NCBI RefSeq assembly: GCF_002812205.1
Contig: NZ_NPEA01000005.1
Span: 372,001 to 436,000, forward strand
Direction: 5' to 3'
Length of the DNA stretch: 64,000 nucleotides
Source: Leptospira neocaledonica
GTDB taxonomy: Bacteria > Spirochaetota > Leptospiria > Leptospirales > Leptospiraceae
Shown here piece after piece: positions 54,935-63,761 of this stretch (its first letter is position 1; each line of letters starts with the position of its first letter). The notes under the pieces were generated by a model. The model ran no database searches. It was not told where the DNA came from and was given only the letters and a program-made list of their open reading frames with translations. Both the position numbers and the translations under genes were made by a program.

Positions 54935-57004
54935 ATGAGCATTCGATTCAGGATTTCACTTTACCTTTCGGTGGTTTTACTTTCCGGGTCGATCATTTTA
55001 ACCGTGATCAACTCGGTCGGATCGTATTTTAGCCTGAAATACCAGGTAGAAGACGGATCCAGAATGGCCGGAGAAAGATTTGCATATGAGGTGAAGGACT
55101 TTCTGGATTCAGCGTTGGGTTCTCTTAGGGGGACCCAATTTTTATTAGAATCTTCTAGACCAGCTAGGGAAGAAGTAGTGGCGGCACTTTGGAAATTGGT
55201 AGAGGCCAACCAGTATTATTTCGGAACTTGGGTAGTATTCGAACCGAACGGCTTCGACGGTCCTGATGCACGATATAAAAATAAACCTCCCTACCACGAT
55301 GGAACCGGAAGATTTGTACCTTATATCAACAAATCAAAAGGTGCTGTTATCGCCGAGCCGGTAATATATTACGAAAATATGGATGAGTCCGGAGCATTTT
55401 ATACCGTTCCTAAAAAGACACTTCATGATTATGTTGCGGATCCTTTCTCTTATCCTGTAGGAGGAAAGGACGTACTTATGGTTTCCATTGTGAAACCTGT
55501 TTTTAGAGGGGGAAGTTTTTCTGGAGTAGTAGGCATAGACCTCGCCATGGAAAACTTACAGGAACTTTTAGGACCGATCAAACCGTTTAGGGGAGAAGGT
55601 TATCTTACTCTTATTTCTCCAAATGGAACCTATGCTGCAAATGGAAAGGATCCTTCTTTAGTTGGTAAAAAAAATCCGGACCAAGAATGGTTGAAACAAA
55701 TTGTAGAAGGAATTGCAAAAGGAAAACCTTTTTCTCTGCATGGCGGCGGAGAAGGTCACCATTTTTTCCCATTTTTATTAGGAAATTATGATAAACCTTG
55801 GGCAGTAGAAGTATCGATCCCAGATTCAATTTTTTGGTCTGATATGAGAGGAGTAATCCTCCAGACGATATTATCTTCTCTTGTGATCATGGTGGTGATT
55901 CTAATCATTCTGAACTTGATCTTCAATAGACTGATCACTAGTGGTCTATTAGAAGCAATCGGTTTTTCGGAGAAGATTGCAGATGGAGATTTAACTTCTC
56001 ATATAGAAATCGCAAGGGAAGATGAGATAGGTAAGTTGTTAAAGTCCATGGATATGATGAAAGTGAACCTTTCAAAAATTATCCTGGATATTAAAACTTC
56101 TTCTACAAAACTAAATAGTACTTCTGATCAAATGGCTGAATCCAGTCGTAATTTCTCGGATGTGGCCCAAGCCCAGGCTTCTGCAGCTGAAGAATCTTCT
56201 GCAGCAGTAGAAGAACTTGCAGCATCCGCAGAGAATGTTCGTAGATCGATGGAAAAAGCGATTGAGAACATGAAGGAAATTGACACTAACGTAGTTCTTC
56301 TTCGTGAACAGATCGGGACCATTAATAACGAGATGCAGACATTATCTCAGGTAGCAAGTGAATCCCAAGAACGTGCAGTGACAGGTGAGAATGCGATGGG
56401 TGCTACCAATCAGGCCATGGATGAGATCGGAGAAAGTGCGAGTCGTATCAACGAAATTTTATCAATCATCACTGAAATATCAGAAAAGACAAATCTTCTG
56501 GCATTGAACGCAGCAATAGAAGCAGCGAGAGCGGGTGAGGCAGGTAAAGGATTTGCAGTAGTTGCTGAAGAGATCGGTAAACTTGCGTCACAAACTTCTT
56601 CTTCTGTGCAAGAGATTGGAGAGCTTGTAGATTCTACGAATAATGCGGTTCATAACGGGAATACAAAAGTTAAAGAAGCGAGTGATATACTTCGTAAATT
56701 AAGAACCTCAGTTGATTCTTTCGGACTATCTGCGAAGAAGGTATTGGAATCCGTAAAAACTCAGGAGAAGAATACACAAGATATCCATCAATCTGCGAAT
56801 TTCCTAATGAGTTTCAGTTTACAGATAGAAGAAGCAGTCCAGGAACAAAAACGTGCAACGGATGAGATTACGAAGACGATCGTAAGTATTTCAGAAGGAA
56901 CTCAAGAGGTTGCTTCCGGAGCGGATGATCTGACTTCTTATTCAAGTGAAATGCATGGGCAATCGGAAGGTCTTCTCAAATCCGTAGATAAGTTTAAACT
57001 TTAA
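54935..57004 (+). CDS. Cache-domain methyl-accepting chemotaxis protein, copy 2
   Basis: A 689-residue paralogue of the receptor at 46539: same helix, dCache (about 35-285, [10 protein letters not shown] motif), second helix, HAMP and signalling domain. The first 275 residues differ clearly from copy 1, especially the ligand-facing parts ([10 protein letters not shown] against [10 protein letters not shown]), but the remaining 414 residues are identical in protein sequence. The ATG follows AGGAAATT. It is 20 bases after the porin-like gene, so these two may be co-transcribed. Confidence 0.93.
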   Translation: MSIRFRISLYLSVVLLSGSIILTVINSVGSYFSLKYQVEDGSRMAGERFAYEVKDFLDSALGSLRGTQFLLESSRPAREEVVAALWKLVEANQYYFGTWVVFEPNGFDGPDARYKNKPPYHDGTGRFVPYINKSKGAVIAEPVIYYENMDESGAFYTVPKKTLHDYVADPFSYPVGGKDVLMVSIVKPVFRGGSFSGVVGIDLAMENLQELLGPIKPFRGEGYLTLISPNGTYAANGKDPSLVGKKNPDQEWLKQIVEGIAKGKPFSLHGGGEGHHFFPFLLGNYDKPWAVEVSIPDSIFWSDMRGVILQTILSSLVIMVVILIILNLIFNRLITSGLLEAIGFSEKIADGDLTSHIEIAREDEIGKLLKSMDMMKVNLSKIILDIKTSSTKLNSTSDQMAESSRNFSDVAQAQASAAEESSAAVEELAASAENVRRSMEKAIENMKEIDTNVVLLREQIGTINNEMQTLSQVASESQERAVTGENAMGATNQAMDEIGESASRINEILSIITEISEKTNLLALNAAIEAARAGEAGKGFAVVAEEIGKLASQTSSSVQEIGELVDSTNNAVHNGNTKVKEASDILRKLRTSVDSFGLSAKKVLESVKTQEKNTQDIHQSANFLMSFSLQIEEAVQEQKRATDEITKTIVSISEGTQEVASGADDLTSYSSEMHGQSEGLLKSVDKFKL
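55761..57004 (+). repeat. Long near-identical tract shared by two chemoreceptor genes, copy 2
   Basis: Matches 47362-48605 at a constant offset of 8399 bases with all visible differences silent. After the TAA the flanks are unrelated (GACACAGAG here, CTTCTAAAA in copy 1). Confidence 0.93.
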
Positions 57005-57008
57005 GACA

Positions 57009-57035
57009 CAGAGCTTTCAAAAGTCTCTGAGTTTT
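57009..57035 (+). terminator. Probable terminator after chemoreceptor copy 2
   Basis: CAGAGCTTT (57009-57017) pairs with AAGTCTCTG (57021-57029) with one mismatch, loop CAA, followed by AGTTTT. It is four bases after the stop codon. Confidence 0.45.
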
Positions 57036-57037
57036 AT

Positions 57038-57062
57038 CACACAGAGACGCAAAGGCGCAAAG
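57038..57062. repeat. CACAGAGACGCAAAGGCGCAAAG-type intergenic repeat
   Basis: The string CACACAGAGACGC followed by AAAGGCGCAAAG resembles a short intergenic motif I associate with many unrelated bacterial genomes. It is directly next to a solitary TGTTGGAATTCCAACA palindrome. Confidence 0.45.
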
Positions 57063-57071
57063 TTTTGAATT

Positions 57072-57087
57072 TGTTGGAATTCCAACA
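57072..57087. repeat. Solitary perfect palindrome TGTTGGAATTCCAACA
   Basis: A 16-base perfect palindrome, identical in sequence to the arm-and-centre of copy A's first palindrome, standing alone between convergent genes. Confidence 0.75.
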
Positions 57088-57130
57088 CGGCGGCTTCTTT
57101 GCGAATTCAGCGTTGTCTGTATGAAATAAA

Positions 57131-58174
57131 TTACTGAGAAAGAATTCTCTCTATGATTTTTCTTTGGGATTGAAGAGAATCATTTCGGATTCCGTTTTCC
57201 ATTTTGAAAATCGGTTTATTATTTTTTAATATTTCCAATTCCCAGGGTTTCTTTTCTAAAACCACATGCACATAGGAGACAAAAGAATCCGCAAAGAAAT
57301 CGTCTGCATTTGTAGCAGAGTATAATGTAGGGAGAGGAGTTTGAGAAAGGATTGGATAAATTTTCTCCCAATTATCTTCTAAAGGAAGAGATTCGGAATA
57401 AAAATGGATCTGAGGTCGTATTGTAAAAACAGAATCATCCAAATAGCTGACCTTTTCCGATTTCCAAACTCCTTGATAAAACTCGAAATTTGCAAAGGAT
57501 CTTTTAGAAGAAAAAAAGCTTGGACCTATCTTTTCCGTTTCGGAAATAATATGACCGAACTCATGCAATAATATATAACGAAGTGCATTTGCCTTCGTAT
57601 TTTGTTTTTCCTCTTCTATTCGGATACGTATCTTTGTATTTCCTTTTTGGAATGTAGAATTTTCCTTATAACTGATCCAATCGTTCGCATTCCTGTTTAA
57701 TGTATTTGCGTCTAAGATCACGAATCCGCCAACTGATTTGCCATCTTTTCGTATGATCCCGCTGACCGCGGAGCCTCCCAAATTTTCACAGACATAAATA
57801 CGAAACAGTTTCTTCTTGAGAAGAGTTGCAACAGTCCCTGTTTGGGAATTAAGGGCATCTAACAGAGTCGTTTTGAATATGTTTAGGTCTTTCATCGGTG
57901 AAGGTGATTCGGTAAAACCATCTACTCGATTCAATTCTTTCACATAATTTAAGGCATGTTTATCCAAGTTAAAAATCTTAGAAGCCCAGTCTTCCGACTC
58001 CAACCCGACATAGTTTTCCATTTTTGAGAGAGGAGAGGAAGACAGAACATCTGCATAAGGATTTGGATCTCCTGCTTCTTCTTTACAGGAGTAGAAGATT
58101 TCAAAAATAAGAATGAATACGACAAACAATCGACACATTTCAGTCTTTAGCTTGGATTTCTTTTCGGAAAACAT
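57131..58174 (-). CDS. Lipoprotein with a HExxH metalloprotease-like motif
   Basis: A lipoprotein of about 347 residues from the ATG at 58174; another ATG at 58138 is equally possible, and an upstream start at 58309 would add a 45-residue leader overlapping the divergent gene. The hydrophobic run LFVVFILIFEIFYSC ends in the lipid Cys. The only clear functional motif is LLHEFGHIISET (HExxH), with a later DDFFADSFVSYVHV segment that may supply the third zinc ligand, as in gluzincin-type peptidases. I do not recognise the family. The zinc role is a motif-based inference. Confidence 0.7.
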   Translation of the reverse strand: MFSEKKSKLKTEMCRLFVVFILIFEIFYSCKEEAGDPNPYADVLSSSPLSKMENYVGLESEDWASKIFNLDKHALNYVKELNRVDGFTESPSPMKDLNIFKTTLLDALNSQTGTVATLLKKKLFRIYVCENLGGSAVSGIIRKDGKSVGGFVILDANTLNRNANDWISYKENSTFQKGNTKIRIRIEEEKQNTKANALRYILLHEFGHIISETEKIGPSFFSSKRSFANFEFYQGVWKSEKVSYLDDSVFTIRPQIHFYSESLPLEDNWEKIYPILSQTPLPTLYSATNADDFFADSFVSYVHVVLEKKPWELEILKNNKPIFKMENGIRNDSLQSQRKIIERILSQ

Positions 58175-58307
58175 GCGGCTTTGAATGTGCAAAACTTGAG
58201 CTAGAACGAAAAGTATTTTTCTTTGCATCGCAAAAAATCGGAAAGAGAAGAATAGGGTTATTGATTTGCTTTTCATAGGCCCTTTGTAAGATTTGTGCCT
58301 GTCTCTC

Positions 58308-58724
58308 ATGAAGACCGGTGTCCTTTTTTATAACACTTGTAGATTTCCCCGCAATTATGCTCGGACTTCTTTCTTGTTATGTATAGTCATATTGTTTCTT
58401 TATGGAGTCTCGATCTTTTCGGATGTGACCAATCCTTGGGAACTTCCTATAGACGAGAGGATCTTGAATCGCAAGGATGTGAGTCATATCGTTTTAGAGA
58501 CAAGACCTGGCGGATTTCGCGTAACTTTACTGATTAACGAAAGATTTCCGTATAATTATAAATCAAAATCATCCGCTTTCTATTATTCTAATATTAAGGA
58601 TTCTAAAGAAGGTTTGGAATTGGCGGAAAAATTAGACCGATATCTTAAGTCCGGCTTCAATATGAAGATCAGATTTAACGGATCGGAAATTTACGAATTT
58701 ATATTAGATGAATCTATCCAATAA
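58308..58724 (+). CDS. Small membrane-anchored hypothetical protein
   Basis: About 138 residues from the ATG at 58308 (a TTG at 58293 would add five). One hydrophobic segment near the N-terminus (SFLLCIVILFLYGVSIFSD) anchors or exports it; the rest is a small charged domain with a LETRPGGFRVTLLINERFPYNY strand pair and a LAEKLDRYLKSG helix. I do not recognise the family. Its 3' end overlaps the phosphatase gene by 17 bases, so it is translationally coupled and may work with it. Confidence 0.65.
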   Translation: MKTGVLFYNTCRFPRNYARTSFLLCIVILFLYGVSIFSDVTNPWELPIDERILNRKDVSHIVLETRPGGFRVTLLINERFPYNYKSKSSAFYYSNIKDSKEGLELAEKLDRYLKSGFNMKIRFNGSEIYEFILDESIQ

Positions 58725-60081
58725 AAAAGCTAGCGGAATACTTAACCCTTGGTCTTTCCTGGAAACCGAGTTCAATTACAGGGAAGTAAGCGCCTGGAAA
58801 GACTTCGTCCGTATCGATCAGTCATTCATTCGACTTGCATTTTTCCTCCACTTCCTCGTCTATTTTTTAGTCTTGATTCCGGAAATACGGAATTCCCCAC
58901 ATGGAACCATCTATTTCGGGCTGATACTAAGTTTAAACATTCTCAGTTTGGTTCTTTCTTTCCAAAGAAAGTATCTTCCTGCAGTCATTCATGGTACAAA
59001 TTTTAGCATTATTTTTTTAGTGATGCTGATCTTAAACGAATCTTTTTATACCTTCGATGATCTCCATAGTTTACAACTTTATAATAATTACTTCCTGCTC
59101 GTCGGATTTTTGGTTTTATTCCAGATGTTCCGACTTAAGGTGAAAGGTTGTTTCCTAACTGCCACCTATTCCATTGTATTACATCTTGGGTTTATTTATT
59201 TTAAACTAAAGGATGGTCCTCTTCCCGGATTCCCTTTGGTTCTATTCGTTCCAGACGTGGTCTATTTGATCTTAAGTCTGATTGGAACTACGATTGTAGT
59301 AATTGTCAGAAGGTTAGTTCGTATTTCCTCCGAACTGGATTCCGAGTATAGATTCTTGCAGCACGAACTTCAGATCGCGAGAAAAGTGCAGGAGACCTTA
59401 TTTCCAGAAGATATTAGTATAAAGGGTTTTAGATACGAGGTATTTAGATCCACTCCCAATGAGATCGGCGGGGATTTTTACGATTTTATACAATTAAGGG
59501 AAGGAAACACAGGAGTTTTCTTAACCGATATTGCAGGCCACGGAATCGCTTCCGCGTTAGTCGCATCATTTATTAAAATTATGGTCGCGACGATGCCTTA
59601 TCGTCTAAAGTTACATCCAGTTCGACTATTGGAATATTTAGACGAGACACTTCTAAGACAGTTCAAATCTCATCATGCTTCTGCGGTTTATATATTTTTC
59701 GATTTTATTTCCAGAGAGATCCATTTTGCGAATGGAGGACATCCTTATCTAATGCATTCCCAAAACGGAAATGACTTTAGGGAAATCGAAACTACTGGAA
59801 GTATATTAGGTTTTGGGATCAAAAGACCGATTGCGGAACTGGTTTCATTACCGATTGCATCCGGAGAAAGGTTGTTTTTATATACTGACGGATTGATAGA
59901 GAATAGAAATCCAACAGGAAAACAGCTTGGAAGTGAAGGCCTAATTGAAATCCTGAACAGAAATAAGTCTTTTACCGATTTAAAACAGTTTAAGGAAGCC
60001 GTCCAAATCGAATTGTCCGCATTTTTTGGAGACGCTGAATTCGAAGACGACACACTTTTCCTGATCATCGAGATGGAGTAA
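58708..60081 (+). CDS. Membrane PP2C-type (SpoIIE/RsbU-like) serine phosphatase
   Basis: A 457-residue phosphatase. About six hydrophobic helices fill residues 40-205, then a linker helix, then a SpoIIE-type PP2C domain. Metal-binding Asp are visible in EIGGDFYDF (Asp256, Asp259), in LTDIAGHGIASAL (Asp274) and in the late YTDGLIENRN and EDDTLFLI motifs. Such enzymes dephosphorylate STAS anti-anti-sigma proteins in partner-switching; the STAS protein at 10.1 kb is a possible but unproven target. The start overlaps the upstream small gene by 17 bases. Confidence 0.93.
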   Translation: MNLSNKKASGILNPWSFLETEFNYREVSAWKDFVRIDQSFIRLAFFLHFLVYFLVLIPEIRNSPHGTIYFGLILSLNILSLVLSFQRKYLPAVIHGTNFSIIFLVMLILNESFYTFDDLHSLQLYNNYFLLVGFLVLFQMFRLKVKGCFLTATYSIVLHLGFIYFKLKDGPLPGFPLVLFVPDVVYLILSLIGTTIVVIVRRLVRISSELDSEYRFLQHELQIARKVQETLFPEDISIKGFRYEVFRSTPNEIGGDFYDFIQLREGNTGVFLTDIAGHGIASALVASFIKIMVATMPYRLKLHPVRLLEYLDETLLRQFKSHHASAVYIFFDFISREIHFANGGHPYLMHSQNGNDFREIETTGSILGFGIKRPIAELVSLPIASGERLFLYTDGLIENRNPTGKQLGSEGLIEILNRNKSFTDLKQFKEAVQIELSAFFGDAEFEDDTLFLIIEME

Positions 60082-60086
60082 ATATT

Positions 60087-60860
60087 ATGAGCGAATCACT
60101 GATCCATTTACAAAAAGAAGGCAAACTGGCGATTTTAGAGATCAACCGTCCTTCTGCGTTAAACGCATTAAACGAAGAACTATTAAACGAATTAACTAGC
60201 GAGATCACTAATCTAGAAAAAGATCCGGCTATTCGCGTGGTGATCATCACCGGCCAAGGAAAAGCATTCGTGGCAGGAGCAGATATTGCCAAGATGAAAG
60301 AGCTGAATGTGGGTGGAGCTGAGAAGTTCGCAGCCTTAGGACAAAGCACTTTTGACCGGATCCAAAAGAGTAGATTGGTATCGATCGCAGCAGTGAACGG
60401 TTTTGCTTTGGGCGGAGGACTTGAACTTGCACTTTCTTGCGATATCCGTATCGGTTCTGAAAAAGCAAAATTAGGACTTCCAGAAGTTTCTCTCGGCTTA
60501 ATACCCGGATTCGGTGGAACCCAAAGACTCGCAAGACTGATCGGCTACGGAAGAGCTGCCGAGCTTATTTTCACTGGAGACATGATAGGCGCAGAAGAAG
60601 CCTACCGAATTGGAATATTAAATAAACTTGTTAAAGATGGAGAAGACCTAATCTCCACTGCAAAGGCGACTGCCGAATCCATTCTAAAAAAAGGACCTAT
60701 CGCAGTTTCCACAGCAAAATCAGTAATCCTGAACGGATTAGATATGCAATTATCCAAAGGACAAGAACTGGAGAAAAAAGAATTCTCCAATTTATTCTCC
60801 GGAAAAGAATCCAAGGAAGGAATGGGAGCCTTCTTAGAAAAACGTCCTCCTAATTTTTAA
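60087..60860 (+). CDS. Enoyl-CoA hydratase (crotonase family)
   Basis: A crotonase-fold enzyme of 257 residues, likely hydrating trans-2-enoyl-CoA in fatty acid breakdown. The oxyanion-hole motif AFVAGADIAKM is present, as is VNGFALGGGLELALSCDI with Glu113. Both catalytic Glu are there: Glu113 and Glu133 (LPEVSLGLIPG), which argues for a true hydratase. FGGTQRLARLIG and the terminal AFLEKRPPNF tail are typical. It starts six bases after the phosphatase gene and ends six before the DUF192 gene. Confidence 0.92.
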   Translation: MSESLIHLQKEGKLAILEINRPSALNALNEELLNELTSEITNLEKDPAIRVVIITGQGKAFVAGADIAKMKELNVGGAEKFAALGQSTFDRIQKSRLVSIAAVNGFALGGGLELALSCDIRIGSEKAKLGLPEVSLGLIPGFGGTQRLARLIGYGRAAELIFTGDMIGAEEAYRIGILNKLVKDGEDLISTAKATAESILKKGPIAVSTAKSVILNGLDMQLSKGQELEKKEFSNLFSGKESKEGMGAFLEKRPPNF

Positions 60861-60866
60861 GGATTC

Positions 60867-61325
60867 ATGAAAACTTTCAGATTTTTCATACTTTCTATTC
60901 TGTTCTGTCTTCCGATGGCGGGTTGGGGAGAATACAATTCTCCTCTGTATTTAGAAAAAACAACCATCTATATAGGTGATCATCCTCTTCTTGTAGAAGT
61001 GGCAAATACTGATGAATCTAGGCAGAGAGGATTGATGTTTCGCAAAAAGTTAGGAGAGAATGAAGGAATGATCTTCATTTTTCCCAATGAGGAATACCTA
61101 TCTTTTTGGATGAAGAATACTTTAATTCCTTTAAGCATCGGCTATTTTTCGAAAGATAAGATGTTAGTTGATGTTTATGAGATGGCTCCGAACCAAACGC
61201 AAGTTTTGTATCATTCTACTCGAAAGGTACTGTATGCAGTCGAAGCAAATCCCCGTTGGTTTGCGAAACGTGGACTTGGAAAAAATTCTGTTTTAAAGAT
61301 TGAGAATAGATTTATTGGAAAATGA
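60867..61325 (+). CDS. DUF192 exported protein
   Basis: A 152-residue protein with a Sec signal peptide (FRFFILSILFCLPMAGWG). The mature part is a DUF192 domain: EVANTDESRQRGLMFRKKLG, EGMIFIFPNEEYLSFWMKNTLIPL and YAVEANPRWFAKRGLGK split over the fold. DUF192 proteins are small periplasmic proteins of unknown function. The gene seems to share the crotonase transcript and is followed by a strong terminator. Confidence 0.88.
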   Translation: MKTFRFFILSILFCLPMAGWGEYNSPLYLEKTTIYIGDHPLLVEVANTDESRQRGLMFRKKLGENEGMIFIFPNEEYLSFWMKNTLIPLSIGYFSKDKMLVDVYEMAPNQTQVLYHSTRKVLYAVEANPRWFAKRGLGKNSVLKIENRFIGK

Positions 61326-61354
61326 CCCGCCCTTAAACAGAGCGGATCTTTTGC

Positions 61355-61383
61355 AGCCTGGTCCGAATAGACCGGGCTTTTTT
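61355..61383 (+). terminator. Rho-independent terminator after the DUF192 gene
   Basis: AGCCTGGTC (61355-61363) pairs with GACCGGGCT (61370-61378) over nine pairs with one G-T, loop CGAATA, then a T-run (61378-61383). It lies between convergent genes and is the clearest terminator in the window. Confidence 0.85.
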
Positions 61384-61386
61384 GTA

Positions 61387-61992
61387 TTAAAGAGACTCTG
61401 CGGCTCTCAATTGTAGATCTTGCAAGCTTTGAGCTTCAACTACTTTAGAAGATTTTAATTTACCTTGTTCAGTAAGTTTTAAGATCACTTGGGATCCTAC
61501 GGATTGAGAAGTAACTTCGATTTCGGAAAGTTGTCCTTCTCTCTCTACGAAAAATTTTCCAGGTTGAGAGCGGAAAGCAGTCAGAGTTTCTGATTTTCCT
61601 TCTTTAGAAACGGCAGTCAGATCCAATCTGGAACCGAATTCAGTATAAACCAAAGTAAGTTTTTCTCCGTCTTGCTCGAAAGATTTTGCGTATCTTCCTT
61701 CTTTATCGTACTCGTTTAGTCCTACAGGGTTACTTCCGGACCAGAACTCGATAAGGTTGAAAAGAAGAAAGTCGATAAATCCACCGATTGCCATTAAAAA
61801 TCCGAAAGGAATATAAAATAGAACCGTTTTTACGATCTTTGCAAGAAGGCCACCGCCGACATTGATTCCGTCGTTAGCATTGTAAAAAACTCTTACAAGT
61901 GCGAATTTTCCGAAACAGTTCGCCAAGGAACCGAAGCTAGCTCCTACCAGTACCAAGGTCAGGATAATTTTTTTTAAAACGTTTTTCACCAT
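61387..61992 (-). CDS. DUF3332-family lipoprotein
   Basis: A 201-residue precursor. The signal ends at SLANC (Cys26), a good lipobox, followed directly by the family hallmark CFGKFALVRVFYNANDGI. A hydrophobic segment (VLFYIPFGFLMAIGGFIDFLLF) and a conserved EFWSGSNP follow, then a beta-rich C-terminal half with a VTSQSVGSQVILKLTEQG end. This matches DUF3332, present in several bacteria with unknown function. Its 3' end faces the DUF192 gene across the terminator. Confidence 0.85.
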   Translation of the reverse strand: MVKNVLKKIILTLVLVGASFGSLANCFGKFALVRVFYNANDGINVGGGLLAKIVKTVLFYIPFGFLMAIGGFIDFLLFNLIEFWSGSNPVGLNEYDKEGRYAKSFEQDGEKLTLVYTEFGSRLDLTAVSKEGKSETLTAFRSQPGKFFVEREGQLSEIEVTSQSVGSQVILKLTEQGKLKSSKVVEAQSLQDLQLRAAESL

Positions 61993-62245
61993 TGAAAACG
62001 GAACTCCTTTATGTGAATGGAATGCGAAACTACGATTAAAGTATAGAAAAAATCTTGCAAGAGATTTACATTCTATCTTCCGTTTTGTAGGACAAAATCT
62101 TGACTAAAAAATCAATGCCTAAACTGATCCAATAAAGGGAAGAGAATCCCTTGACCTAGTTCCAGTCTCGGTATTTCTGGACCGAAAGACGGTTAATAAT
62201 CATAAAGCCGTTCTAGGGGCGCTTGCCCGCTGACAGGGAACCTAC

Positions 62246-63706
62246 GTGATCTTTCCCACACTGGAATTTTTTCTTTTTTTCGCCTTCGTATTTGTAACAC
62301 ATTGGTATATTTTACCGGCGCTTATTCCGGAGCCCAAATTACGCAAATCACTCATCCATATCTTCCTGCTCATCATGAGTTATATCTTTTATATGAGCTG
62401 GAACTGGAAATTTGGGGGTTTGATCTTATTATCCACCGTAATCGATTTCTTTTTAGCGGATCAGATCTTCGAATCCAAGAACCAAGGATTCCGCAAAAAG
62501 ATGATCGTCATCAGCTTGGTGCTGAACCTTGTATTCATTTTAGGATTTTTTAAATATTACGGATTCTTAAGCGAGAACCTGAACGCACTTCTGCATACTT
62601 TAGGCTTCCAAAGTTTATTTCCCGTTCTTAAAATAGTTCTTCCTGTAGGGATTTCATTTTATACATTCCAAAGTTTGAGTTATACGATAGATGTATATAG
62701 GGGAGCGATTCCCTCCGAAAAAAATTTCATAAGATTTGCGTTATTCGTTTCCTTCTTCCCTCAGTTGGTGGCCGGGCCTATCGTTACTGCCAAAAGTTTT
62801 TTACCTCAACTACAAACAGAGAAGAAGATAGAAGATATCCCTTTTAGGAAAGCGATCCGTTATTTTCTAATGGGATATTTTAAGAAGGTCGTGTTATCGG
62901 ATAATATATCTCCGATCGCAGATCTGATCTTTAAAAATCCGGATGCGTATTCTACGGAAGCACTTTGGTTAGGAGCATTTCTTTTCTGGGTGCAGGTATA
63001 TTGTGATTTCAGCGGTTATACAGATATGGCGTATTCCGCGGCACTTCTTCTTGGTTATGAGCTGCCTGAAAACTTTAGAATGCCTTATATTTCTCAGTCG
63101 GTCACGGAGCATTGGAGAAGATGGCATATCACTCTTTCCACATGGCTTAGAGACTATGTGTATATCTCATTAGGTGGAAATCGTGTAGGGCTTTTCCGTC
63201 ATAGATTCAATGTTTGGTTCACAATGTTCGTGGGGGGAATTTGGCATGGAGCCAATTGGACCTTTCTCATCTGGGGCTCCATCCAAGGTGGATTTCTATT
63301 AATAGAATCTGTATTAAAAGAATGGAAAGCGAAATGGTTCCCGAGTTTCACAATTTCAGATTCTTGGGATAAGTGGCTAACTCCTGTTAGAGTTTTATAT
63401 GCAAGCACGGTGGCGGTCACCTTCGGAGTCATCTTCCGATCCGCAAATATAGAATCCGCTCTGAAAATGATCCACGGAATGTATGTCTACCAAAGCGGAG
63501 AGCTTAGACCTTATATGTTAAAGCAAGGGATCCCTGCGATACTTTGTGTGATCATCGGACATTATATCGGTTGGCTTCTTTACGAAAAAGGAAAGGAGAT
63601 CAAGATCCCTGCTTGGCTGGAATTTTCTCTTTATCCATTGATCGCATTTTGTTTTGCGATCTTAAGTCCCGATGGAGAGATTCCTTTTATCTACTTCGAC
63701 TTCTGA
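62246..63706 (+). CDS. MBOAT-family O-acyltransferase (AlgI-like)
   Basis: A membrane-bound O-acyltransferase of 486 residues with about ten helices. The catalytic His334 lies in FVGGIWHGANWTFLIWG, and the earlier SVTEHWRRWHITLSTWLRDYV and YISLGGNR segments are typical of the AlgI/DltB/PatA group, which passes an acyl group across the membrane to a surface glycan. The start is a GTG at 62246 following ACAGGGAA. No matching transferase partner (AlgX, DltD) lies in the window; a PilZ gene comes next, recalling c-di-GMP-controlled acetylation of exopolysaccharide. Confidence 0.9.
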   Translation: MIFPTLEFFLFFAFVFVTHWYILPALIPEPKLRKSLIHIFLLIMSYIFYMSWNWKFGGLILLSTVIDFFLADQIFESKNQGFRKKMIVISLVLNLVFILGFFKYYGFLSENLNALLHTLGFQSLFPVLKIVLPVGISFYTFQSLSYTIDVYRGAIPSEKNFIRFALFVSFFPQLVAGPIVTAKSFLPQLQTEKKIEDIPFRKAIRYFLMGYFKKVVLSDNISPIADLIFKNPDAYSTEALWLGAFLFWVQVYCDFSGYTDMAYSAALLLGYELPENFRMPYISQSVTEHWRRWHITLSTWLRDYVYISLGGNRVGLFRHRFNVWFTMFVGGIWHGANWTFLIWGSIQGGFLLIESVLKEWKAKWFPSFTISDSWDKWLTPVRVLYASTVAVTFGVIFRSANIESALKMIHGMYVYQSGELRPYMLKQGIPAILCVIIGHYIGWLLYEKGKEIKIPAWLEFSLYPLIAFCFAILSPDGEIPFIYFDF

Positions 63707-63761
63707 AAAAAGTAAAACGCTGGACACTTGTCGAATTCGTTTCTACTTTGAACCCTTATCG

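Noticed and set aside
47362..57004. Chemoreceptor duplication as a transposon or integron-type repeat
   Set aside because: The repeat has no terminal inverted repeats, no target duplication and no mobility gene, and its limits fall inside the coding region and at the stop codon; gene conversion explains it better.
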